From Fimihabitans intestinipullorum (lineage in GTDB: Bacteria > Bacillota_I > Bacilli_A > RF39 > UBA660), in NCBI GenBank assembly GCA_018714965.1, contig DVML01000022.1, forward strand, positions 3,245 through 67,244: a DNA stretch of 64,000 bases. The letters run 5' to 3'. The stretch's first letter is position 1. Every line of letters begins with the position of its first letter. Positions 7,411-12,807 of the stretch are shown here, piece after piece. A program made the position numbers and the translations under genes. The notes under the pieces were generated by a model. That model was not told where the DNA came from. It saw only the letters and a program-made list of their open reading frames with translations, and did not search any database.

Positions 7411-7755
7411 TTACTGTTTTCGTCCTTCAAAATTTTTTGAGGAAGCTATTTCTTGTTTGAGGAAAGATACATATCGATCAGCATCGTCCTCAAGAACATC
7501 TACTTTTAAAGCCAATAAATCATTATTGATTTGATTTAATTGGCTCAGCTCAATATGAGCTAGTTCATGCAATATTGTTTTCTTTTTTAAGTAATACGAT
7601 AAGTTTTTATTGATCATAATGTTATGAATATCTTTATAAGAAAATACACATCCTCGAATATTACTAGGCAAAGATTCGTAAGTTATAGTTGCATTGTAAT
7701 AATTTAATAGATCGGTTTCTGTTATATTTCCACATAATAAATTATATATATTCAA
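7411..7755 (-). CDS. ImmA/IrrE-like metallopeptidase
   Basis: This protein of about 114 residues contains KKTILHELAHIELSQ, the HExxH-type zinc site of ImmA/IrrE (COG2856), with a downstream acidic segment EDDADRYV likely to give the third ligand. In ICEBs1 and related phages ImmA cuts the repressor to induce the element. It lies downstream of two repressor genes on the same strand, as expected. The TTG at 7755 is preferred because AAGGGG is well spaced for it; a GTG at 7764 is too close. Confidence 0.82.
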   Translation of the reverse strand: MNIYNLLCGNITETDLLNYYNATITYESLPSNIRGCVFSYKDIHNIMINKNLSYYLKKKTILHELAHIELSQLNQINNDLLALKVDVLEDDADRYVSFLKQEIASSKNFEGRKQ

Positions 7756-7860
7756 ATTATACACCCCTTATTGTTCAAATATTGTAAAGAATTAAAATAT
7801 AAGATAAACAATTCAGATATATGATCCAAACTTTCCATTTGTTTCAACTGTTAGGATGTT

Positions 7861-8319
7861 TTATTTTACTTGCTTATCAATTTCATCCATTCTTTTTCCT
7901 ATTAAAGATAAAATTGCTTTTTTTTGTTCTTCTGGTAATTCCATAAGAGCTTTATCAGTTTCGCTTGCATTTTTGAGAAATACTGTTGTGCCATCGGCTT
8001 TTTGTATATAGATTCCATCATCATTATTTTCTATTTTTTCTTTTTGAATTTCATTTTTATATTTTGGAACATCAAATCCCATTAACCAAGCGGGATTTAC
8101 GTTTAAGGCTTCTGATAGAATAGTCAATTTCCATTGACCAGGTTCATATTTCCCAGAAATCCATTGACTTAAATCGGATTTAGTTATTTTTACTTTTTTT
8201 CCGTCCCTAAAATAATATTTATTGCTGATAGGTTCACATTTTCTTATTATATCTGCTTGTTTTAAATTTCTTTCGTTCATTATTTTTTTGAGCCTTGTTG
8301 CAGTACTCTCTTTAATCAT
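7861..8319 (-). CDS. XRE-family phage repressor, second of a pair with a shared tail
   Basis: This protein of about 152 residues has an N-terminal helix-turn-helix (KQADIIRKC to KSDLSQWISGKYEPG) followed by a tail from GIYIQKADGTTVFLK to the end. The tail is almost identical to that of the repressor encoded just upstream, at protein and DNA level. The HTH domains differ. The start is an ATG at 8319 behind AGAGGAC. It is a likely target of the ImmA-like protease next door. Confidence 0.85.
   Translation of the reverse strand: MIKESTATRLKKIMNERNLKQADIIRKCEPISNKYYFRDGKKVKITKSDLSQWISGKYEPGQWKLTILSEALNVNPAWLMGFDVPKYKNEIQKEKIENNDDGIYIQKADGTTVFLKNASETDKALMELPEEQKKAILSLIGKRMDEIDKQVK
7877..8034 (-). 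repeat. 158-bp direct repeat, copy 1 (repressor tail)
   Basis: It aligns without gaps to 8365-8522; by hand count about 13 of 158 bases differ. It encodes the shared C-terminal domain of the two repressors. The flanking HTH-coding parts are unrelated. Confidence 0.9.
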
Positions 8320-8342
8320 AACCAATGTCCTCTCGATAACAT

Positions 8343-8738
8343 TTATTCATCTCCCAGCTGTTTGTCAATTTCATCCATTCTTTTCCCTATTAGGGATAGA
8401 ATGGCTTTTTTTTGTTCTTCGGGTAATTCCATAAGAGCTTTATCAGTTTCGCTTGCATTTTTGAGAAATACTGTTGTGCCATCTGCTTTTTTAATATATA
8501 TACCGTTATCATTATTTTCTATAGTTTGAATTCGTAAATCCTTACTGAGTAAATCATTTAAGGGAACATTCAACATTTCTGCTAATTTTAATGCATTATC
8601 AATAGTAGTTTCGATTTCTCCATTTTCAATCCGCGAAATAGTAGATCTGTCAACTCCAATTTTATTTGCTAAATCTTGTTGCGAAATTTTTTTTACTTTT
8701 CGTAGATATTTAATGTTATTATTTAAAAATTCAGCCAA
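8343..8738 (-). CDS. XRE-family phage repressor (CI-like), first of the pair
   Basis: This 131-residue protein has a classic HTH (ISQQDLANKIGVDRSTISRIENG, residues 18-40) and a C-terminal domain GIYIKKADGTTVFLK onward that is shared with the next gene. The length is that of short ImmA-cleaved repressors. It starts at TTG behind GGGAGGT. It is divergent from the cro-like gene, with a 133-bp operator region between. It probably represses the early promoter and maintains lysogeny. Confidence 0.88.
   Translation of the reverse strand: MAEFLNNNIKYLRKVKKISQQDLANKIGVDRSTISRIENGEIETTIDNALKLAEMLNVPLNDLLSKDLRIQTIENNDNGIYIKKADGTTVFLKNASETDKALMELPEEQKKAILSLIGKRMDEIDKQLGDE
8365..8522 (-). repeat. 158-bp direct repeat, copy 2 (repressor tail)
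   Basis: Partner of 7877-8034 at an offset of 488 bp. The unit boundary falls at the HTH/tail junction of both genes, which points to domain duplication or recombination between phages. Confidence 0.9.
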
Positions 8739-8761
8739 AACAATTACCTCCCAGCACTTTA

Positions 8762-8789
8762 ATTATAACATAAAAAAGCAAAAAAACAA
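8762..8789 (-). promoter_or_regulatory. Lysogenic promoter of the repressor operon
   Basis: On the minus strand TTGTTT, 16 bases, TATAAT. The -35 overlaps the palindrome ACAAC-ACAC-GTTGT at 8786-8799, so this promoter can be autoregulated. Confidence 0.7.
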
Positions 8790-8799
8790 CACACGTTGT
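8786..8799. promoter_or_regulatory. Operator palindrome ACAACACACGTTGT
   Basis: A 14-bp palindrome (ACAAC/GTTGT arms) on the -35 of the repressor promoter. Its sequence is unlike the second operator 41 bp away, which suggests recognition by a different HTH protein. Confidence 0.6.
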
Positions 8800-8819
8800 G
8801 AAAAAATGCACATTTATTG

Positions 8820-8848
8820 TTGACAAGTGCATATATGCACGATATAAT
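8820..8848 (+). promoter_or_regulatory. Early (lytic) promoter
   Basis: TTGACA, 17 bases, TATAAT: a perfect consensus promoter facing the cro-like gene, with the operator GTGCATATATGCAC filling the spacer. Repressor binding there must block RNA polymerase. Confidence 0.85.
8827..8840. promoter_or_regulatory. Operator palindrome GTGCATATATGCAC
   Basis: A perfect 14-bp palindrome between the -35 and -10 of the early promoter. A half-site TGCAC also occurs at 8807-8811. Confidence 0.8.
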
Positions 8849-8871
8849 AAGTGTAGATAGGAGGTAACATA

Positions 8872-9102
8872 ATGCTGGAAGCAATAGGAAAAGAACTGAA
8901 AATTATTAGAATTAGAAATAATTTAAAATTAGAAGATGTTGCTAAAGATATTAAATTAAATAGAGAAACTCTTCGTAGATATGAAAATTCAGCTAGTGGA
9001 CTATCAGTTGAAAGATTAGAGAATTTATTAAATTATTATGGCGTAGACAGTTCAATTTTTTTTGAAAGAATATGTGAATATATGCACACAAATCGAAGGT
9101 AA
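8872..9102 (+). CDS. Cro-like XRE regulator
   Basis: This 76-residue protein is little more than a HTH domain (LEDVAKDIKLNRETLRRYEN). It is the first gene rightward from the early promoter and divergent from the repressor, the position of cro. The start follows GGAGGTAAC. It likely represses the lysogenic promoter after induction. Confidence 0.85.
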   Translation: MLEAIGKELKIIRIRNNLKLEDVAKDIKLNRETLRRYENSASGLSVERLENLLNYYGVDSSIFFERICEYMHTNRR

Positions 9103-9106
9103 AGAA

Positions 9107-9301
9107 ATGATATCAAAATATTTAAAACAATATTTTAAAAATCGAAATATTAGTCAATATGAAGTTTCAAAACGAACGAAAATAGATAGAACAAAAATCA
9201 ATCTATCGTTCAATAATAAACGAAAACTTACAGCAGATGAACTTATTTTGATTGCAAATGTATTTGAAATAGATTTAAACAAAATAAAAAAGATTAAATA
9301 A
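9107..9301 (+). CDS. Second small XRE-family regulator
   Basis: This 64-residue HTH protein begins at the ATG at 9107; an upstream in-frame ATG at 9062 lies within the preceding gene. The motif is ISQYEVSKRTKIDRTKINLSF. It starts five bases after the preceding cro-like gene, so two short Cro-type proteins are made together, matching the two repressors on the other strand. Confidence 0.75.
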   Translation: MISKYLKQYFKNRNISQYEVSKRTKIDRTKINLSFNNKRKLTADELILIANVFEIDLNKIKKIK

Positions 9302-9331
9302 CAACTAATCGTTACTTAATCTTTCTAACAA

Positions 9332-9370
9332 CCCAAAATTGTCCTTTCAAAACAACTTTGGGCGAGTTTT
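9332..9370 (+). terminator. Terminator-like hairpin after the cro-like genes
   Basis: CCCAAAATTGT (9332-9342) pairs with ACAACTTTGGG (9352-9362) with a single mismatch around a 9-base loop, followed by CGAGTTTT. Confidence 0.65.
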
Positions 9371-9700
9371 AAAATACTAATTCAATTACTACATTTCACA
9401 AATACTGACTATAACTAGTTAACTGATCAAATAGCCATTATTTATTCAGCATTAAGCGTTGAAAGCACTTAACTGTAATTGTCCATAATATAAGAGTTTT
9501 CTTTCTCTGCTACCTCAAGAAGAAGTAGTTCCCCATAGCTTATAGAACGTCTCAGCAATTAGGCAGGGAATTGGCTATTAAACTTTTGATAAAGCTTCAC
9601 AACCTTTCTAGCCCACATAAGGACCAGTATGAGTATATCAAATTATAGTTAGAAATTCAAACTTTTTTTGAGAAAAACTGGAAAATTAGAAAAAATTTTT
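9371..9700. other. 330-bp non-coding, relatively GC-rich stretch; candidate structured RNA
   Basis: No open frame of useful length lies on either strand, yet base composition is less AT-rich than the flanks. AATAGCCA (9430-9437) can pair with TGGCTATT (9572-9579), and ATCAA next to it with TTGAT (9586-9590), closing a domain of about 165 nt. A noncoding RNA or replication or packaging site is possible; the strand is unknown. Confidence 0.4.
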
Positions 9701-9760
9701 ATCTACAATAATAAAATCATATAGCAAATAAAACATTAGTACAAACGAGGTGAATAAATA

Positions 9761-9961
9761 ATGAATACAGATAAAATAATTAAATTTATAAAATTAGTTG
9801 AAGAAAACAAATTTACTTTAAAAGAATGGGATTATTTAGCATCGATAATAAATACAAGATTCGATCTTATTTCTGGGAAGGTCATTTTTACAGTAGACGA
9901 TGCAGTTTTAACATTATACGGTAAAAAAGATTTATTTAAGACAATAGAAAAAAGACAATGA
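9761..9961 (+). CDS. Small phage protein of unknown function
   Basis: A 66-residue, mostly helical protein behind a well-placed GAGGTG site. Opening MNTDKIIKFIKLVEENKFT. I do not recognise a family. It is a single gene between the noncoding stretch and a convergent small gene. Confidence 0.6.
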   Translation: MNTDKIIKFIKLVEENKFTLKEWDYLASIINTRFDLISGKVIFTVDDAVLTLYGKKDLFKTIEKRQ

Positions 9962-9973
9962 CTTGCTTTCTTC

Positions 9974-10177
9974 TTAATACTTTTCAATTTGTAAGTAGAT
10001 AATTGGAACTACATATTTTATTGAATTGTGTGTAATACAAATAGTAGGGTTTTCTTTAAACTTATCTTCGACAGTAAAAAAACCGGATACAAAACTACTT
10101 GGTTTGACGCCATTTATATTATCTAGTTCGTCATCTAATAAAGTCCATTTTCCCAAAATATTAGCATAGACGTTCAC
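9974..10177 (-). CDS. Small phage protein of unknown function, reverse strand
   Basis: A 67-residue protein with mixed beta-type sequence and no membrane segment, starting at GTG behind AGGTGAT. It is convergent with the preceding gene and expressed against the early operon, so perhaps in the lysogen. No family recognised. Confidence 0.6.
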   Translation of the reverse strand: MNVYANILGKWTLLDDELDNINGVKPSSFVSGFFTVEDKFKENPTICITHNSIKYVVPIIYLQIEKY

Positions 10178-10309
10178 AGTATCACCTCCCTATGTTTATT
10201 ATAACATGGAGGATAGATAGGATAAATCAAAGGGAGTATATCAAAGTAGAATTAAAAATACAAATTAGTACAAGCAAGAAAAAATAAAATTATATAGGAG
10301 GTGTTAGCA

Positions 10310-10429
10310 TTGCTAACCGATAAACAAATAGAAAGATTTTACGATACATTGATCAAGATTTTAGAACGCAAATTTGATGTAAAAATTGAGTATGAAATCG
10401 TAGATGTAGAAAGGGGAGAAAATGCGTGA
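10310..10429 (+). CDS. 39-residue acidic small protein
   Basis: It opens at TTG behind a near-perfect AGGAGGTGT site (8-base spacing) and reads MLTDKQIERFYDTLIK to ERGENA. It is helical and charged. The stop overlaps the next possible start (GTG at 10426). Function unknown. Confidence 0.5.
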   Translation: MLTDKQIERFYDTLIKILERKFDVKIEYEIVDVERGENA

Positions 10430-10554
10430 AGAAAGAGAAAGATTTTGATTTAATAATTCATCATAATTCCTTACTAGCTATTATTATTGTTTTGAGTCAA
10501 TTGATGTTTACTGTTTTGCAAACCGCTTTTATTCTCATGACGTTTTCTAATTGA
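10426..10554 (+). CDS. Possible 42-residue membrane peptide
   Basis: The frame starts at GTG behind AGGGGAG, overlaps the preceding gene by four bases and encodes a single membrane helix (LLAIIIVLSQLMFTVLQTAF). The good ribosome site and coupling favour it. However, it lies antisense to the 3' half of another small gene (10474-10656), and only one of the two may be real. Confidence 0.35.
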   Translation: MKKEKDFDLIIHHNSLLAIIIVLSQLMFTVLQTAFILMTFSN

Positions 10555-10656
10555 ACAGTAAACAAAGTCAATATACCAAATCAAAGTTATCAATAAAAAC
10601 GCAAACATGAAACAAATAGAAAAGAATAAATAAATATCTAACCAATTATATTTCAA
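10474..10656 (-). CDS. Possible 60-residue membrane protein, reverse strand
   Basis: It starts at TTG behind GCGAGGTG and is preceded by a TATAAT box (minus strand). The sequence has a strong membrane segment (DIYLFFSICFMFAFLLITLI) and a polar tail rich in N and Q. It overlaps a plus-strand membrane ORF antisense. Confidence 0.45.
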   Translation of the reverse strand: MKYNWLDIYLFFSICFMFAFLLITLIWYIDFVYCSIRKRHENKSGLQNSKHQLTQNNNNS

Positions 10657-10729
10657 TTTAAACACCTCGCTTTCTATTGAAATTATAACATGGCAAAAGA
10701 TAAAAAAATAAAGAGAAGGAGGATAGAAA

Positions 10730-10879
10730 ATGAAAGAAATATTAAAAAGTAAAATGATGATTTTATTCACAGTATTTATTTTGGGGATTGCACTAGTGGA
10801 TGGACTTCAAGCACAAAAAAAAGACTTGAATGGAGCTGGAACTCAAATTTCAAGTCAATCAAATTATTTACAAAAATAA
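10730..10879 (+). CDS. 49-residue single-pass membrane protein, copy 1
   Basis: It begins MKEILKSKMMILFTVFIL, one membrane helix, then a polar tail with QKKDLNG and ISSQ. SD AGGAGG. A near-identical gene lies at 11649-11795, including the bases after the stop (AATTCACTAACAATATA). Unknown function. Confidence 0.65.
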   Translation: MKEILKSKMMILFTVFILGIALVDGLQAQKKDLNGAGTQISSQSNYLQK

Positions 10880-10919
10880 TTCACTAACAATATAGCATGT
10901 GATTTTATAAATGTCAAAT

Positions 10920-10950
10920 TTTGTTCTTTGAAAACTTAATAAAAACTTAA
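10920..10950 (+). other. rRNA-leader-like sequence motif
   Basis: TTGTTCTTTGAAAACTTAA resembles the GATCTTTGAAAACTGAG segment that precedes 16S rRNA, seen in this window at 63980-63996. It may reflect an antitermination-type or processing signal, or be chance in AT-rich DNA. Confidence 0.35.
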
Positions 10951-10991
10951 CGTCAAACTAAAGTATATTTTCAATTATTTTGAAAGGAGGT

Positions 10992-11039
10992 CTTGACATC
11001 ATGGCTTCACACAATGTATAATTATGTTGTGAAGTCAAG
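10992..11039 (+). promoter_or_regulatory. Promoter inside a large dyad before the RHH gene
   Basis: TTGACA (10993-10998), 18 bases, TATAAT (11017-11022). CTTGAC and CTTCACACA on the left match TGTGAAG and GTCAAG on the right (11028-11039), so a dyad covers the promoter. It may be the autoregulatory site of the ribbon-helix-helix protein that follows. Confidence 0.55.
11001..11021 (+). CDS. Possible 6-codon leader peptide (MASHNV)
   Basis: An ATG sits 9 bases behind a full AAAGGAGGT ribosome site and reads six codons to TAA, in frame with the RHH gene start at 11055. The coding bases lie in the 5' arm of the dyad. If transcription starts upstream of 10980 this would be a translated leader; if it starts at the TTGACA/TATAAT promoter the peptide is not made. 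Confidence 0.3.
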   Translation: MASHNV

Positions 11040-11054
11040 ATAGAAAGAAGGGAT

Positions 11055-11210
11055 ATGCGAAAAGGAAGTAAAAAGGAAAATGGAAAAACGCGACGTTTTT
11101 CAACTCGATTAACAGAAAGTGAGTATAAAGAATTTTCTGAAAAAGCGGAAAAAAGAAAAATGACAAAGACAGATTATATGTTGTATCTAATTAAAAATGA
11201 TAAAATTTAA
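11055..11210 (+). CDS. 51-residue ribbon-helix-helix (Arc/MobC-like) DNA-binding protein
   Basis: A very basic N-terminus is followed by TRRFSTRLTESEYKEF and a helix-turn-helix ending MTKTDYMLYLIKNDK, the beta-helix-helix pattern of RHH regulators. SD GAAGGGA. It probably autoregulates through the dyad upstream. Confidence 0.75.
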   Translation: MRKGSKKENGKTRRFSTRLTESEYKEFSEKAEKRKMTKTDYMLYLIKNDKI

Positions 11211-11223
11211 AAATAACAAAAAA

Positions 11224-11272
11224 AGATAGAAAATGTGCTTAAGTTTCGAAGTCAAGAACACATAATCTATCT
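11224..11272 (+). ncRNA. Tandem stem-loop unit 1
   Basis: AGATAGA (11224-11230) pairs with TCTATCT (11266-11272); after a 2x2 internal loop ATGTG (11233-11237) pairs with CACAT (11259-11263), with CTT/AAG above. The upper part is shared with unit 3, while the lower stem differs but still pairs. Confidence 0.6.
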
Positions 11273-11282
11273 AAATTTGGTA

Positions 11283-11316
11283 ATTATGTACTAAGCCGTT
11301 AAACAAAGTACACAAT
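11283..11316 (+). ncRNA. Tandem stem-loop unit 2
   Basis: ATTATGTAC (11283-11291) pairs with GTACACAAT (11308-11316) with one mismatch. It shares ATGT-CTAA and ACACAATC elements with units 1 and 3 at a spacing of about 50 bases. Confidence 0.55.
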
Positions 11317-11324
11317 CTTTTAAG

Positions 11325-11374
11325 GACTGAGAATGTGCTAAATGTTTTGACGAACGAAAGACACATAATCAGTC
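11325..11374 (+). ncRNA. Tandem stem-loop unit 3
   Basis: GACTGA (11325-11330) pairs with TCAGTC (11369-11374), then a 2x2 internal loop, then ATGTG (11333-11337) with CACAT (11362-11366). The architecture is that of unit 1, with a completely different lower stem that remains complementary. Confidence 0.6.
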
Positions 11375-11382
11375 TAGATTCT

Positions 11383-11493
11383 GTGAAACACCTAAAAGGT
11401 ATTTCTATTTAATTATACAAAAAATGAGTAGATTTGTCTACTACAAGCAATATTTTTATAATAGAAATTTAACCCTTTTCAGGTAGTTTTCAC
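11383..11493 (+). ncRNA. Long imperfect hairpin with nested stem
   Basis: GTGAAACACCTAAAAGG (11383-11399) can pair with the segment ending GGTAGTTTTCAC (11473-11493) with few interruptions. The stem extends inward (TATTTCTATT with AATAGAAAT) and holds a hairpin GTAG-ATTTGT-CTAC. It ends 15 bases before the ribosome site of the next gene. Confidence 0.5.
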
Positions 11494-11523
11494 GAAGAAA
11501 ATTATGTGAGGAGGGTTTTTATT

Positions 11524-11652
11524 ATGAAAAAAACAAGGATGTTATATGAATCTTTACCATTAGGTATAAATAGTATCTCCTATAAAAATGGAGATGAAAT
11601 GATATATGTAATCAATACAAATAAAAATTTATTAGTGGAGGAAATAAAATGA
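11524..11652 (+). CDS. 42-residue protein resembling the N-terminus of ImmA, without the protease motif
   Basis: The sequence YESLPLGINSISYKNGDE to INTNKNL lines up with YESLPSNIRGCVFSYKD to MINKNL in the ImmA-like protein at 7411-7755, but stops before the HELAH region. SD GAGGAGGG is strong. The TGA overlaps the next ATG (ATGA), so the two are translationally coupled. It may be a remnant or a small partner or decoy for the protease. Confidence 0.6.
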   Translation: MKKTRMLYESLPLGINSISYKNGDEMIYVINTNKNLLVEEIK

Positions 11653-11795
11653 AGGAAATATTAAAAAGTAAAATGATGATTTTATTCACAGTATTTATTT
11701 TGGGAATTGTTTTAGTAGATGGATTTCAAGCACAAAAAAAAGACTTGAACGGAGTTGGATCTCAAATTTCAAGTCAAATTATTTCAAAAAAATAA
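11649..11795 (+). CDS. 48-residue single-pass membrane protein, copy 2
   Basis: Paralogue of the gene at 10730-10879: the first 18 residues are identical and the tail differs at a few positions. Coupled to the preceding 42-residue gene by ATGA. Function unknown. Confidence 0.65.
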   Translation: MKEILKSKMMILFTVFILGIVLVDGFQAQKKDLNGVGSQISSQIISKK

Positions 11796-11841
11796 TTCAC
11801 TAACAATATAACAAAAGTGAATTAAAAAGTCAAGTTTAGCA

Positions 11842-12020
11842 GGTTCAGAGTGAACTATCTAATGAATTTTAGTAGGTTCAGAGTGAACCAACTAAGAAAA
11901 TTTAGTAGGTCCACAGTGACCCATACAGTAGGTCCACAGTGAACCCTCTCTATAATGTATTTAACTATACTAAATTAACTATAAATATAAATAATTATAT
12001 TAGTAGGTTCAGAGTGAACC
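11842..12020 (+). repeat. Five palindromic iterons (GGTTCAGAGTGAACC type)
   Basis: Units start at 11842, 11875, 11908, 11931 and 12006. Three read GGTTCAGAGTGAAC(C/T) and two read GGTCCACAGTGA-CC variants; most are preceded by AGTA. Spacings of 33, 33, 23 and 75 bp are close to whole helical turns. They lie directly before the HTH gene at 12040, so they are a likely initiator or regulator binding array and possible phage origin. Confidence 0.8.
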
Positions 12021-12039
12021 AACTAACTAAGGAGAAAGT

Positions 12040-12393
12040 ATGAATGGGAAATTTGTAATAATTTTAAAAGAACTTGTTACTGATCCAAAAATTGATGCTT
12101 ACGAATACAGAATTTTAAGTTATTTGATTTCCTGTTCTAAGGATGGAGAGTGTTTCCCAAGCAGGGGAGATATTAGCGATAAAACAGGAATTCCGATAAG
12201 CACAGTAAAGAGGAAATTGAATTCGTTAATTTCTAAAAAATATATTAGCAAAAGTAATCGAACTATCGGATCGGGCAAAATAACTTCAAATATTTACACG
12301 ATCAACAAAAAATATTTGGTTGTTCGAGAGGCAAGGTACGAAAACGAGAAACAAGAAGAACTATTCGATTACGATTGGATTGGAGATGAGTAA
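12040..12393 (+). CDS. HTH replication-type protein adjoining the iterons
   Basis: This 117-residue protein has a winged-helix (HTH_36-like) domain: DAYEYRILSYLISCS, then CFPSRGDISDKTGIPISTVKR with the recognition helix and a wing, and an acidic tail. Such proteins are replication initiators or regulators in phages. SD AAGGAG. The array upstream is its natural binding site by position. It is the first gene of the replication/recombination operon. Confidence 0.7.
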   Translation: MNGKFVIILKELVTDPKIDAYEYRILSYLISCSKDGECFPSRGDISDKTGIPISTVKRKLNSLISKKYISKSNRTIGSGKITSNIYTINKKYLVVREARYENEKQEELFDYDWIGDE

Positions 12394-12615
12394 ATGGGAG
12401 AAATATTAGTAAACACAAAACAGTGCAGTATTGACTGCTTGAAAGAAAAAGATTTATGGACTGTCGAAGAGTTATTGAACAAGATTGCTGATTTGGAATC
12501 GGATAATCATTCTTTGCAAGAGGAATTTGATGATTACAAACAAAATATCGAAGATAATTACGAACCAGTAAGTCTTTTCAAACTATACGGAATAAGCGAG
12601 AGTGATTTTCGATGA
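12394..12615 (+). CDS. Small coiled-coil phage protein
   Basis: A 73-residue acidic protein with a coiled-coil stretch (LLNKIADLESDNHSLQEEF). It follows the HTH gene with no gap and overlaps the next by four bases. Function unknown. Confidence 0.7.
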   Translation: MGEILVNTKQCSIDCLKEKDLWTVEELLNKIADLESDNHSLQEEFDDYKQNIEDNYEPVSLFKLYGISESDFR

Positions 12616-12806
12616 AATACGTCGTCGAGCTAAAGCCAACGAAACGAATGGGAGAAATTAAGGACAAGCTGTATTTGAAATGGATAAAGAGCGATCAACA
12701 CCATATAGTGGTCGATGAAAACGAGGCGAAACGTTTTAGAAGAGATGAAATAAAAAAATTGAAGGAAAGGTTTGGAGAACGAGTAATTCTCCATAGGGTC
12801 AAGTAG
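12612..12806 (+). CDS. Small basic phage protein
   Basis: A 64-residue, lysine/arginine-rich protein overlapping the preceding stop by four bases (ATGA). No family recognised; it lies in the recombination operon. Confidence 0.65.
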   Translation: MKYVVELKPTKRMGEIKDKLYLKWIKSDQHHIVVDENEAKRFRRDEIKKLKERFGERVILHRVK

Positions 12807-12807
12807 A

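Noticed and set aside
11224..11374. Type III toxin-antitoxin RNA repeats (ToxI-like)
   Set aside because: The units are about 50 nt hairpins rather than short pseudoknot repeats, and no ToxN-like gene follows.
11842..12020. CRISPR array
   Set aside because: The repeats are 15-bp palindromes with irregular spacing (23-75 bp), no cas genes, and they adjoin a replication-type protein.
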